A stretch of DNA of 64,000 bases from Pomacea canaliculata. Its lineage: Eukaryota; Mollusca; Gastropoda; Architaenioglossa; Ampullariidae. The position numbers and the translations under genes were made by a program. Below the pieces are notes generated by a model. That model was not told the origin of the DNA. It saw only the letters and a program-made list of their open reading frames with translations, and searched no databases. The stretch lies in the NCBI RefSeq assembly GCF_003073045.1, contig NC_037590.1:14142091-14206090 (forward strand). Reading direction: 5' to 3'. Shown here in pieces: positions 13,071-24,700 of this stretch (positions within the stretch are counted from its first letter, which is position 1; every line of letters begins with the position of its first letter).

Positions 13071-14788
13071 CAAATGATAAAAGGAGTTGATAAGCTGGAT
13101 GCTGGAAGAAAAATAAACAAAGAAACAAAGGTGAAAGAAAGAATCCAATCAAACAAACAAAAAGCAATACGAACCAGGCAACACTAACTTAAAGAACCTC
13201 GCAGAATAAATATTTTAAATTGTTCTTTTAGCCGCTAAAAAGTCCAGACACTGCATGAATATACTGTTCGAAACAAAATCTCCTTCAAGAAGCTTCATCC
13301 TTGTTGGACTTAAGACTAATAACAAATCTGAAGACAGGACATTGCTTAAGCTGTTTTGCTTTGCTCGCTCCGTCCCGCGAGTGTGATTTATGGACCAAAT
13401 CAGAAACCAAAATAGAAGACTACAGTCCCACAAGGAGGTCGATAACCAAAGACCAACCACTCATGCTTGCGAGTGTTTCCCAGCTCCGTCCTTGTCTTTG
13501 TGCTTAATACACATTTGCCAACTCCAGCCATGATTTTTTCTCTCATAAGTCCATTAAGTTGTCTGCATTGCATTGTATTATCGTCTGAAAAGGTGTGTAA
13601 ATTTACCAGTGGACCCAGACGCAGTAAAATGTATGTGGACAGTTCTAGAAAACAAAAAGGTGTTGCCAGTGGCTAAAGATTTCGTGATAAAATATTTGTA
13701 CAATAAATTCTCATTGCTCCGGCAGAACAATGCGACTCACTCGGCAAAGAAGAGGATGAATGCTGACCGGATGTATTACTTCATAAAATGTTTTATGGAA
13801 TTTCTAACACTTTTTTTGAATGCCCGGGTTTTGTTGTTTTGATATGAAAAATGTTTCCACCAAATGGTGATTTCGCACTGTAGGGGAATAGACCTCATTC
13901 ACGTGTGGCTCTTCCGGCTTTCCAAAGCGAGGCTCCATGAACCTTAAGGTTACCAGAAAGAATGAGAGCTTTTCAAAGAAAGTCAAATGGCACAGGTACT
14001 ACTGTGTGCCACTGTATAAATGATGACACATTACATGTCTGCCAGGCTCTCGTGATTTTTCTTTTTTGTTTGCAAGTGATAAAAAAACTTTGAAATCTTT
14101 GAACTTGAACATTTTGGGGAGATAGGCAAACAGTTTCAATGCATGATATCTCTACATTTGTCTCTTTCTAACTATTTTAGACTGGTTCAATCTATTTGAA
14201 TTACATAAAATAATCGGAATATGGTTAGGTTGCTGTCGTTTTCCTAGTTTTTTGGTTTGTTTTTGTTTTGGGTTGTTTTTTTTTAAATTTCACTTTTCAC
14301 TTCCCACAGTGCTTTTAAGGTTGACTCAGTGGCTGGAGGAACTTTCTGCTGGAGGAATACAAATGTTAAAGTTGACAAAATTAAAGTTAGGATTTTGTTT
14401 TCTTACAAATCAAGTTAGGTCAAAAGCTTCTTCGTTTTCTTTTAATCTTCTACGAAAATAAACTTACGAAATTTAATTTCCCAAATTGCTTTGCCGGTCT
14501 TACTCATGAGAGTTCATATTTCCTACACTATGTATAGTTTGTCAGAAGTTTGATTGTGTAGGGCCTGCAGTCAGACATTACAAGATACCATCGGTCCGTC
14601 GTCTGTTCATTTTGTGTAGGATGGTCTCAATTGCTCTTTGTATAGCAGTCAATCACGGAATGATTGTCTGAAATACTATTTTTCTAGAAGTGATCTCTTC
14701 CACCTATCTCTTTACATTCGTATGTCTCGGTGCAGGCTGCTGTCAGTCTGAACCCCTACTTCCGCTTTTGTCACCGACGTGTGTGTAC

Positions 14789-14799
14789 TGCGCATGCGC
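14789..14799. promoter_or_regulatory. palindromic NRF1-type site
   Basis: TGCGCATGCGC matches the full palindromic NRF1 / alpha-Pal consensus, which marks CpG promoters of housekeeping genes. The surrounding 200 bp are richer in CpG than their flanks. No gene was found next to it. Confidence 0.3.
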
Positions 14800-16295
14800 T
14801 GAATAATGGACGAACTGCCTCTAATCGTCCTGCCACGTCCACTCCAAAGGTTGTGGCCATTAAAACAGTTGTGACCTTTTCACTCAAAGAACAGGATGCT
14901 AAGAGCTATCCCACACACTCGCTCCACGAGTTACATTCAAGCTGCGCTGTAAGAAGCCATCGCACGGACTGTGACAAACTGTGAAACCACAGTTAACATC
15001 TAGTTATCACCTGTCCCCCGTCTCCATGGAGATGATCTGATCAGAACTGCTAACTCGCCTCGGCTGCCGTGTCAGCTAGCAGAGTTTCTGTCCATTCGAT
15101 TTTTCTGTTTTCCTTTCAGCAAGATTGAGATGGATTGATACATAAGTGTCACTGTGATCCGTGTCATGACATTTCTATTTCTCTCGCCTTTCTGTGACTA
15201 CCGCAATATTTGCTAGTCAAATATTTCCCCCGCTTATTCAATTTCCACTTGAAAGAGATGAATTTAGACCAGTTCTTTACTGGCTTCGAAAACACGGATT
15301 CTTGAGTCCGATCTTAATTTGAGTTTGTGACCTCTGTGGCTGGTACACATTGCCATGCTTAAAGTACCGAATCCCAAATGGTCTGACACTTCACCGACAT
15401 GAAATCCCTGGGGGATGAGACTCTTGGTAGAAGAGCTCTGAAAATAGTGTGGGTGGGCGGTAATTTGCAACAAATTTCATACCGATAATCAATGTTTATT
15501 ACAATCTATGCCGGTAGTTGCCAGCTTTTCAAAGCTTTGCGAAGCTACAAAATATACCAGCAGTCATCATATGACCCGTCTCCTTTCGTCTGTCCATCTT
15601 CCTTTTCTTTCTTTCCCTTTCCCTACCTGCACCTGTACCTTGCTGTCCACCTACCATACCTTTCCTGTGGCTTCAGATTGCACCAACATTTGCTGTGTGA
15701 CCCCGGTCATTACTTTACTCGTGAAGTATTGTTTGTGAAATGAGGCTGACATAAGTTTGTCAAATGAAGGCGTTCGATTTAAAAAAATTTTCTTTTAATC
15801 TTGTATTTGCTTAACTTTTTAGGACAGCTTGACAAAAGTTTAACAAATCTTTTTCTGCTTTTTATATCGATTCTTCCCTCTTGGCCGCGATCAACATTTG
15901 TTAATCTTTACGTCAGAAAGGACTATTTTTTTCCTCTCCTTCCTTCATTCTTTTCTTCATTCGTTGCATTTTTTTTTATTATTATTATCGATATCTCTTT
16001 TTTTTTCTAAAAAACTGGCAAATCAGCTGTAAAGTTTTACTTAGCGAATTGTCGCTCTCGTCATCTCACCCAATCGACTTGCTCCTACTCATCAGAACTC
16101 CGGCAAAGCTCAAGCTTCTTATGTTACATTGAAAGGCGTTCAGCAGAAGACAAGTACTTGTGAGAAGGTGAAGGGGGCCGTCGCTTCTTGGGTCTGAGTT
16201 TGGGGATGGCCGTCTCACTCGGGTCAAGTCATCTAGACTTGCAGGACCAGACAATTCCACACGCTTTCCGAACACGCAGACCCTGGTTAAATCCC

Positions 16296-16387
16296 TGCGC
16301 AGGCGGAGGCAATATGGCGGGATTGTCTCGCTCCGCGTATTGAGCACTCCACAGACTACCCGCTGGCGTGGCCAGGCTCACTTCCGG
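16296..16387. promoter_or_regulatory. TATA-less promoter-like cluster (NRF1, YY1, ETS-like)
   Basis: Within 92 bp there is an NRF1-like TGCGCAGGCG (16,296), a YY1-like AATATGGCGGG (16,311) and an ETS core CACTTCCGG (16,379). Spacing and composition resemble a broad housekeeping promoter. No matching first exon could be identified, so the call is motif-based. Confidence 0.3.
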
Positions 16388-17455
16388 TACGTGTTGGAAA
16401 ACGGTTTTCGTATCTGTCCTGTAGGTTAACGGACTTTTTTTTTTTTCAAAGCAAGTCTTCCGACTTCCTTCCTAGCTCAATGTCTCCATCACATGTTTCC
16501 GCGACCTTCTCCTTACTTAACCTTAAGAAGCACGAAAAGTTACACCGGCTTCGAGGTCTCGGTTTGTTTTGTGCTTTTTGTTTGCAGGATATGTCCTGAA
16601 GGCGACAAGGTCGTGCACAGTTTGGCAACAAAACATTTGGAGTAAAAAGTCGATGCTCAAAGCCCTTTTTTCTTTCTTTTATGTTTTGTGGTGAACGTGG
16701 TCCGTGTCGGAAGAAAGGTCTGGCATATCTTCATCTTGGCAATCTTCTCAAACGGAAAACCCATGAAGTAAATTAACAAGCGCTGCACCCTACCTTTTGT
16801 CCAAAAATAAAACTCTTACAGCTAACTCACCCCAAAACCCTTTCTCCTTTTTTCCACTTTATCTCATTTAACCACTTTTACATCCTGCCACAGTGCATCA
16901 GCTTGCCTTCTTACTCTAGCTCTTATTTCACTAATGTAAGCACCATGTCTGTCATTCTGAACGATCTTCTTTAAATCGATGATAGCTCAGATGCTTTCGA
17001 ATAAAGTTTTTTTCCTTTGTTTTTTTTTTAAACCAGTATTCTCTTTTCGGTGGTTTTCTTCCTTGCATCTGCCGTAATCCCGTGCCGATATTGACAGCAC
17101 CAATCAACATAAACAAAAAGCGAACAGAATGAAACTTCAGTATTTTATTGTTTATAAGAAAGTCGCGAAGATATTCATCAGTTAGCTGCAGCACAGGTGG
17201 ACGGAAAGTCAGGCGCTTACGTTCTCCCAACCAGCTTTCCACTATGTGTGGAGAGACAGCAGAAACCAGCAGTCGACACTTTCTTTCTTGCCATCCTTCT
17301 CTCACCAGATTACGCGTAAATTTTTGAACAGCATGGACACATAACGGCCGTCAACCCTTTCAAAAATAACAAAGATTTGTGGGAACAAAAATTTGGTCTG
17401 CAACGCTGCTGTCTTCGGTCAAACCCCAACGAGAAAGAGAGAGAGAGCACGCAAG

Positions 17456-17520
17456 ATGGCCGAGGTCAAGTGGAGTTCATGCAACACTTCAATGTCGCCT
17501 GAAGCACCCGTCAGCAGACA
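17456..17520 (+). CDS. speculative first coding exon with a TISU-like start
   Basis: The start context CAAGATGGCCGA resembles the TISU element used by genes with very short 5' UTRs. The frame reads MAEVKWSSCNTSMSPEAPVS and meets a GTGAGG donor-like sequence at 17,521, just before an in-frame stop. No downstream exon was found, so this may be only a YY1 site with a fortuitous frame. Confidence 0.15.
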
Positions 17521-18816
17521 GTGAGGTCGTTCATGGCCAGCCATGGCTTGCACAGCAGACAGGTCGCGCCCCCCTGGTGAGACTGAGAGCTGTGGCTCCT
17601 GCACGTTCAAGAGCGGCTCTGCACGGTGCCGAGAGAGTCGATCTCATCAACGTCTTTGACCAGACCCCCGTGCCAACGTCTGAGTGCCCGCTACTTACTT
17701 GCCAGTCGAAACATGCTACAGTGAAGATGCTACGGTCAATGCTACGGTTGCCCTCCTCTGCAGACCAAAGAGAAACCACTACGGTCACGTGATATTTATC
17801 ATGAAGCGTGTTTTGGGATTCTCGTAAGAACCAACGAACCTATGAAAGACCCCACGTGCGATGCCTTATTTATGCAGGGTGCAGTTTTTCATGTTATTTG
17901 GATTTCGTAGTCATTCATCAAAGCAGAATCCCATCCACCCCAACTTACCGCCCATATTTGTGACCTGAACCCTCCTCCCTAGTTTGGGACCTGATCTGTA
18001 TCTGAAGCATAACATAGTTGGACACTCAAGGTCGTCAGACACTCGAGTCTATTCAAGAAACTTTCTGACATTCTATGTCTAGTAGCAGATGTACCTGTTG
18101 CAACTGCAGTGCAGATATTCGATTACAGCGGTTTGTACAATACTTGGGACGGATTTGGCTGCTCTAAACCTCTTTATTTCGGGGAAATTGGGGGAGGGAG
18201 AGAAGAGAAAACGGAAGACTAAACGCGGATTGTGGCAGCAAAGCTGCTTTGCCTCCGGTCTGTACCTACAGCTGCATGCAGCTCCCTCAGCAATGGACCA
18301 ATCCCAGCCCGTGATTGCTCCCGGACAATTATGTTGTAAGCTCCAGTCCTTACCTACAGCCAGAAGATGGATGGATTGCCGTTGACGTCACTTCCCGCCT
18401 GTACAAATTATTATAAACACCTCAGTCCTTTGCAGGAGGTCTGATTCCTTTGTGGGAATCTCTCGATGACGGCCTTGCTTAGAATGAAAATGCACTCAGC
18501 TTTGTTCATTTACTTACGTGCCGTTTCCATTCAGTAAGATAATGCCATAACATTTATTTTAGTTGGAGAAATACTGAGGAAAACCCAACAGTGACTACCA
18601 CAATGTGTGAGTAGTCAATAGTACATCGTGAAGCGCGGCTAGCTGACGTGTCTGGTAGTGACAATGGGTATTCCTTATATCTATCAATGGGTGCGAGTCA
18701 GCATGCTGTACAAGCAAATAAACAGATATTTTCTGTTAGAGAATCAGGGCACATCCTTTCGCTTCTTCAGTACTTCAGTTTTTGGTACAATGTCTCACCA
18801 AGCACGTGAACAAGTA

Positions 18817-18868
18817 TTGTTTGTTTGTTTGTTTGTTTGTTTGTTTGTTTGTTTGTTTGTTTGTTTGT
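18817..18868 (+). repeat. TTTG tetranucleotide microsatellite
   Basis: About 13 uninterrupted TTTG units lie here. Both strands are open through the run, which gives spurious frames. Confidence 0.95.
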
Positions 18869-19770
18869 ATTAATTTTATGTTCCACGAGCGCTTACGTGA
18901 GGCAACAGGTTTGTCCTCCTGCATGACGGATGTTTCGGAAGTTATCTTGTTCAGCTGAATTAGTGAATTCCCATTGCAATCCTCTTGGCGGATAATCCCT
19001 TTCTTTGCCCGCCTTCGTTCAGACATTCATTGTAATCTGAACAGTGCGTTGATGTATGAAGGACTGTGGTCCCATACACGTCTGCATTAAAATTTAAAAA
19101 AGGGGGGAAAGGAGATGGCTCAGACTTTTCGAGACGTTTTATTGAAGGAAAATTCGCTCGTCAAAACGAGGCAGGAACCGATTTTTCACGCCGATACGTG
19201 GCGGGACGTGGCGACGCCTGGCGAGGCGATTCAATTTGCGGGACATGCGAGACCGTATAGCTTATGACGGACTATTTGTTCTGTCTGATGCACGGGCTTT
19301 CTCCTTCCGCCCTGCCGTTTGCTGGCCCCGATAACGTGACTAGCGCCAGAAAACAAGGATGGGGGGCCCTCTTAACTGAAATCCCTTCTTAACCCAAGTC
19401 CCTATCGTTACTGCCGCGGATCGCATCCCTGTGGGTGTCTAACTTGGTTACACTCTGGCGGCTTTCCAACGACCGTCTGGGAACAAGGTTCTCCGATTCT
19501 AAAACGGAAAGAAAGCCGACGATAATATTGAATGTAAAGATAAGGGCATCGGAAGATACAAGTCCGCGTGAACACGAAAGTAATTTACACTTCATTCGAG
19601 CACAACAGTCGCGAAGTGTATTACAGCCTCCCCCGCCTTAACTGAAAGATCTTGTTTCTATAATCTGATGAGGGTTGTAACTTTGCATGTGTTTATTAAT
19701 AATTGCTTAATATTAATATTTGGTATACGTATGTATGTTGTGTTCATTTTGAGTCTGCATTTGTTGGTGG

Positions 19771-19922
19771 GTTTTTTTTTTTTTGTTTTTGTTTTGTTTT
19801 TTATTTTTTAGTTTGGTTTGGTTTGGGGGGTTTTTGGTTTTGTTTTGTTTGCTTTTTTGTTCTGTTTGTTGTTCTTTGTTGTTGTTTTTTGTTTTGTTGT
19901 TTTTGTTTGATTTTTGCTTTTG
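19771..19922 (+). repeat. T/G-rich low-complexity tract
   Basis: This is a 150-bp tract of T runs broken by single or double Gs. The long open frames across it are artefacts of composition. Confidence 0.9.
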
Positions 19923-21700
19923 TAAAGCGTATTGCGCCAACTTTAAAATGGGAAAATGTACTATGCAAAATCTGTTTATCATATATTTGACGGAAAGAAG
20001 TTCACGATTTTTCTCGAATGTTCCTAACATTACTTGTGGGTGTTGCGTTGAAGTTACCATGTTAAAACTGCTGAAGTGAGCATTCCATCTTTCTCTCCTT
20101 CGCACAAATAATAATAGGTAAAGACGAGAGGTGGCTCTGTCAATCCGACTTTGTTAAGGAATGGCTCCGATCGCTACATGATTGATTGGTCCCCATTAGA
20201 GGCGTTCGCAGGTTTGAGTACTCGGCTCAAAGAGCTGTCCATGCCGAGTCCAGAGTGGCAGCACTGGCGCCAATCAAACTTCACGCCCGGATGCGTTGTT
20301 GAAAGGATGGCTACTTACAGATACGATGTGTGCATGAAAAGAAGACAGAAAAAAAACTCCCGATGGCATTAATCTCTCACGTGGTTACTCACTGACATGC
20401 CAGGTGAAGCCAGCCGTGAACATTGCAGTGAGAGGAAAACATTGGATGTGGAACACGCCGGATGCCTACGGGTTTGGTTTTTCTTTCTTTCTTTTTGACA
20501 GGGTGTGTGATTTGAGGAGTACGACGGAGAGAGAGGTACAAAGAAGAATGAGGAACGAGATCAGCGGCCGAGAAAAGGAAAAAAATGGCTAAGCGACTCT
20601 GGATAACCCAAGAACTGTCTGTGTTTGTCCGTCGCGCTGAACGTCCTGGTGGTGTCTGACAACATGGACGCCTATCGCCGCAAGCTCATCAGTCAGCAAA
20701 AACTCAGCAGCAAGTGTAAGGAGTAGATCGTCAGCAAGTGTCAGCGGCAGAAAATCCTTAGCCAGTACCAGCAGTAGATAGGGTGCCATACGAAAGTCAA
20801 TCCTGATATAAACTAACAGTGGACGTCTTTGGTGTCGGTGGTGGCTCGGTCCTCTTTAGCATTGTCGGCTGGTCATGTCGGTCAGCTGATCCTACTTGTC
20901 AATTGTTCCTGTTATTCAGTGACTTTTGATAGTTCTGCTGGTCAACTGGCTATTTAGTTCTGCTATTCATTTAGTCCTGTTGGTTAACTAGTCCTGTCAG
21001 TTAGCCTTCCTCGAAAGACACCTTCTTTCCCTTTCCTTCCACATTCCAGTCTCTGTGCATCGCGTGTTGAATAATTTTAAGGACGAACAGGGCAGCTCAC
21101 CTCAGATCATGTAACAATCATCTTGAGCTATTGACTAGTTGTCATCGTCTATGCCGATGCAAATTTTGCGCGCGCATCTGTGTTTATTTGTGTGTGTGGA
21201 AAAGAGGAATAAAGGAACAATGGCGCATATGGCGAGAACTTTAAGACATTTCTCTAATCGTGGAAGTAAAGCTTCGCTTTATTCTAGAATGAGGCACAGT
21301 ACACAGCAAGACGGGATGACTCAAATGACTCGTGTCCAGTCTACCTCTCCATGCCTGCATGCATTGCACTGCGGACATTTCGTCCCCCGCCTCGCTGTAC
21401 TTGTATGTCTGCGTGTTGAAGACATGGCTAGCAGACCTTACAACCACGGTTTTACTATCCAGACACGGTCACTACAAAACTTTCACCACTAGCCACCAGG
21501 TGTCATGAACCTTAAAAATTTGTTTCTTAGATATTTTTTCAGTCACGTGACTGTTGCACAGCATGTTCATACTGCAAGTGCATCACGTGTAACCTCAGTT
21601 TCCTGTATGCGTCGAGCGCACGGCAACAAGCTGGAAGCCTCAGTTGGTGATGTCGTCTTTCTCCATCATCCCTGTATTGTATCGAGACATTTCTATCTTT

Positions 21701-24700
21701 TCAGAAAACTTTCAGACGGAAAACTGAAGAGGGAGAAAAGAGGCTCGGCTCAGATATATATTCACTTGATTGTTTCTGACAATTTGTGGACTTCTTTTCG
21801 CACACGGCTGTCAGTATTTGTTGAAACATGTCGTCGACACCGTCTCCAGTTGCTGCCGAGGTCTCGAAATAACTGTAACAAACGAGATGCTCTTTTTTCG
21901 GTTCAATGTTTCATCAATTTGAAGCAATTTCTTGAAAACTCTGCCAGGTAATCAACATGGCAATCATAGCCTCCCACACACCCTCCACACACGCGCACAC
22001 ACACAAAGGATTTCCAAGAATTCAAGAGCTGAATGACTTTCCTTTTTTACATCAATTCTGTGTGTGTGTGTGTGTGAGAGAGAGAGCTTTTCATGTTTCT
22101 TTGCTATATGAAAGAGTCTGTGGCAAAACATGCTTACCGATAATTATGCAGGAGAGCAAAATCTTTGGCTTCGACTGAAGAAACGACACGCTTTTGTTTG
22201 AGATCAACCTGAAATATTAAAAGGATGAAACATATCATCCGTTACGGCACTTTGTAAGCATACGTAATTTAAGTTTGAAATATTTTCTTTTTCTATCATG
22301 CCCGTACATATACAGAGATAGATAATTTAATTCGATGCAGTCATATTAAACTGCCTGTGGTTTTAAAAAAAAAGGTTCTTGCTGCAATTGAATATACAGA
22401 ATACAATTTAGTTTTATTTAGCATTAGGCAATAATATAGAATGAAATGCAACCTTGCAACAATGCTATAATATAAAAAGATGCTGTTTGCTGGCAATCCC
22501 TTGTATTGCACCATAACTAGAACATTAAATTAACACTGATCCTAGACCTTGCTTGCAGTGATACAAGAGGTACAGGTCAGCAGTTTTGCTAGCATCTAAA
22601 ACAGTTTTTCTCTCACAGTGAGACAAAGGACAAACAATATGGCTTCCTAGCACGGCTTTCACATCCTTAAGCTCGCATGCACCCAAAGAGTCTTATAATT
22701 CAAGTCTCTGATTCAAAACGCTGGCGTGTAGACTCTGCCATGGACTCGACATGTGGCTAAGAAGATATGGTTTGTGTTTCCTAGTCGTTCATAGTAGAGT
22801 CTTTAAAAAGAGGTTAAATTTTCTACATGCAACTCACGCGCTTGCCCACGAGTGCTCATGAATACACACAGGCACGCACACAAGCAAACACACAGGTGTG
22901 CTCGATCACACGTTGACACTACACACAGACGCCGCACACCTTATTGCCGACGATCACAATATCAGGGTTGCCTGTCGCGTAGCGGTTGGCCTCCCGCACC
23001 CAAGATTCCAGGGCTTCAAAGGAGCCAGGACTGGTGACATCATACACAATAAAAATGGCGTCACTTCCGCAGTAGAGCTCGTTCCTGACGTCGAGGTACT
23101 CCGCACTTCCGGACAGATCCCACAGGTGGACTCTTACTGCAAATCAAACAGGTTCTTCACAATCTGCTTCAGTTTTTGCTTCCTCGGCGGTGCCTGATGG
23201 TTAATTATTGTGTGTACAAGAAGTGTGACGAGAAGGTGCAAGTGAGGATCGAACTGCCCTTTGACCTGGTAGTTTGGGCCAAAACTATCACAGCCGAGTA
23301 ACCGAAATATCTCACTGTCCTATCTCATACAGTATGGTTGCCCGTGCAACAATAACAAGCTAATCTCAATCTAACGCCGAGTAACAACTGACACTAGATG
23401 TGCACAAGAAATTACAGAAATTCTTTAAAGTAATCCTTCTAGCCAGATCGGATACCACTGGCTATAATTAGAACGGGAAAAGCAATGAGTTGTGAATTGT
23501 GAGCACCTAACTTGAGCAAAAGGAATTTAAAAATTGAACGTTTTCCCTGGCTAGAGAGATGGAGATTGAAAGTCGTAAACACAGCGATTGGGAAAAGAGA
23601 AGAGGGTTAAGAACACACATAGGTAAAAAAAAAAATTGTTTATACCTTTAAACAAAGCCATTAGGACCCGTTGCTTTTTTTTTTCTTTTTTGCTTGTAAA
23701 GGTCATCCCTTAACCTTTTATAGGTTGTTAGAAGCTGAGGTGTTGGAGACCGCACTTTCCTCTAGCTAGTTATTCTTGTGAGGGCGGTGCCCTATCCCTC
23801 GCCCTCTCACGGCCTTACCTTTCCCAACCCTGTATGGAGTCAGGTCCCCATGTCAACATCTGAGTTGATCAAGGGAAATTCACTGCGCTACACGGATATC
23901 GAACGCGCACGTCACACCTCTCTTCATTTCATCTAAACGAATGCAACTGAATATTAATAGTTGTAATTTGCATTTATTTTACATTTGCGTTTCATTGGTG
24001 ATGTTTGTTTATGATTTTTTTTTCAGGGGGAAGGGAGGGGTGTAGTAATTTCGACGGAAGGTGGGTTGTGAACGTAAAGTTCCCTCCTTTATTTGAAATA
24101 TTGCTTAGAACACAGTAATTCTTTGGATAGCGTCTTATATCAAGAATAAAAACCAAATAAAATCAAAGGCGGCTGCACACGTCCCTGGCAGTGCGTGCGT
24201 TCAGTATGAAGCCATGTGGAATCATGTAGGAAACACAGCTTTGCACGATAGATCGATAGGCTGTGCTCGGGCAGACCTGCTGTTGTCAGCCCCGCGAGAA
24301 ATCGAAGTGCTTGTAACCTGACCCTCTCTAAACTGGATACCACATGCCGGCACTCAAGAGCTCTGTATACTTGCCAATATGCAGGAGTGCTTGCTGGGTG
24401 GCGTGTAGGAGGCGACAGAAGAGGTGTGCTCGTGATTTTTTTCTTTTTTTTACGGGGTTGTAGCAAGGGCATAACAGTATATAATCCTCTCACATATTTT
24501 GTTTCAATGCATTGTCTTGTTCTAAAATGACGATTTATTTACGAAAAGAAACTATTTCAAAAAATGTTTCTTGTACACAAAGAACAAAGATAAAAAAAAC
24601 TAGACAGTTTAAAAAAACCTTAAATGCACTGAATTGATTGAAAAATTAATCTTTCACGCAAACCATACGAGAGAGAAAGTGGAATGGATCTTGACAACAA

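Larger units (their letters stand above)
8551..21700. other. large non-coding interval, no secure gene
   Basis: This 13-kb interval lies between the LINE fragment and the 3' end of the RJL GTPase gene. I looked on both strands for J-domain, GPCR and other conserved exons and found none. It contains simple repeats and several promoter-like clusters that are listed separately, plus one small secreted-peptide-like frame. It could include unlocated 3' exons of the GTPase gene or 5' UTR exons of the GPCR. Confidence 0.4.

Noticed and set aside
18775-19026. Frames with NKQTNKQT or CLFVCLFV repeats
   Set aside because: They are translations of the TTTG microsatellite.
21505-21951. 148-codon plus-strand frame
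   Set aside because: It is the opposite-strand shadow of the ETSA-bearing exon of the RJL GTPase gene.
22825-22862. Minus-strand SWASA-like segment before a GTGAGT, considered as the fifth exon of the RJL GTPase
   Set aside because: The exon at 22,138-22,208 gives the expected VDLKQKRVVSS...HNYR sequence with correct phase on both sides, so this one is coincidence.
24140-24493. 117-codon minus-strand frame with a Leu-rich C-terminal part
   Set aside because: It lies in an intron of the RJL GTPase gene, begins in low-complexity Lys/Pro sequence, has no recognised motif and no supporting splice sites.
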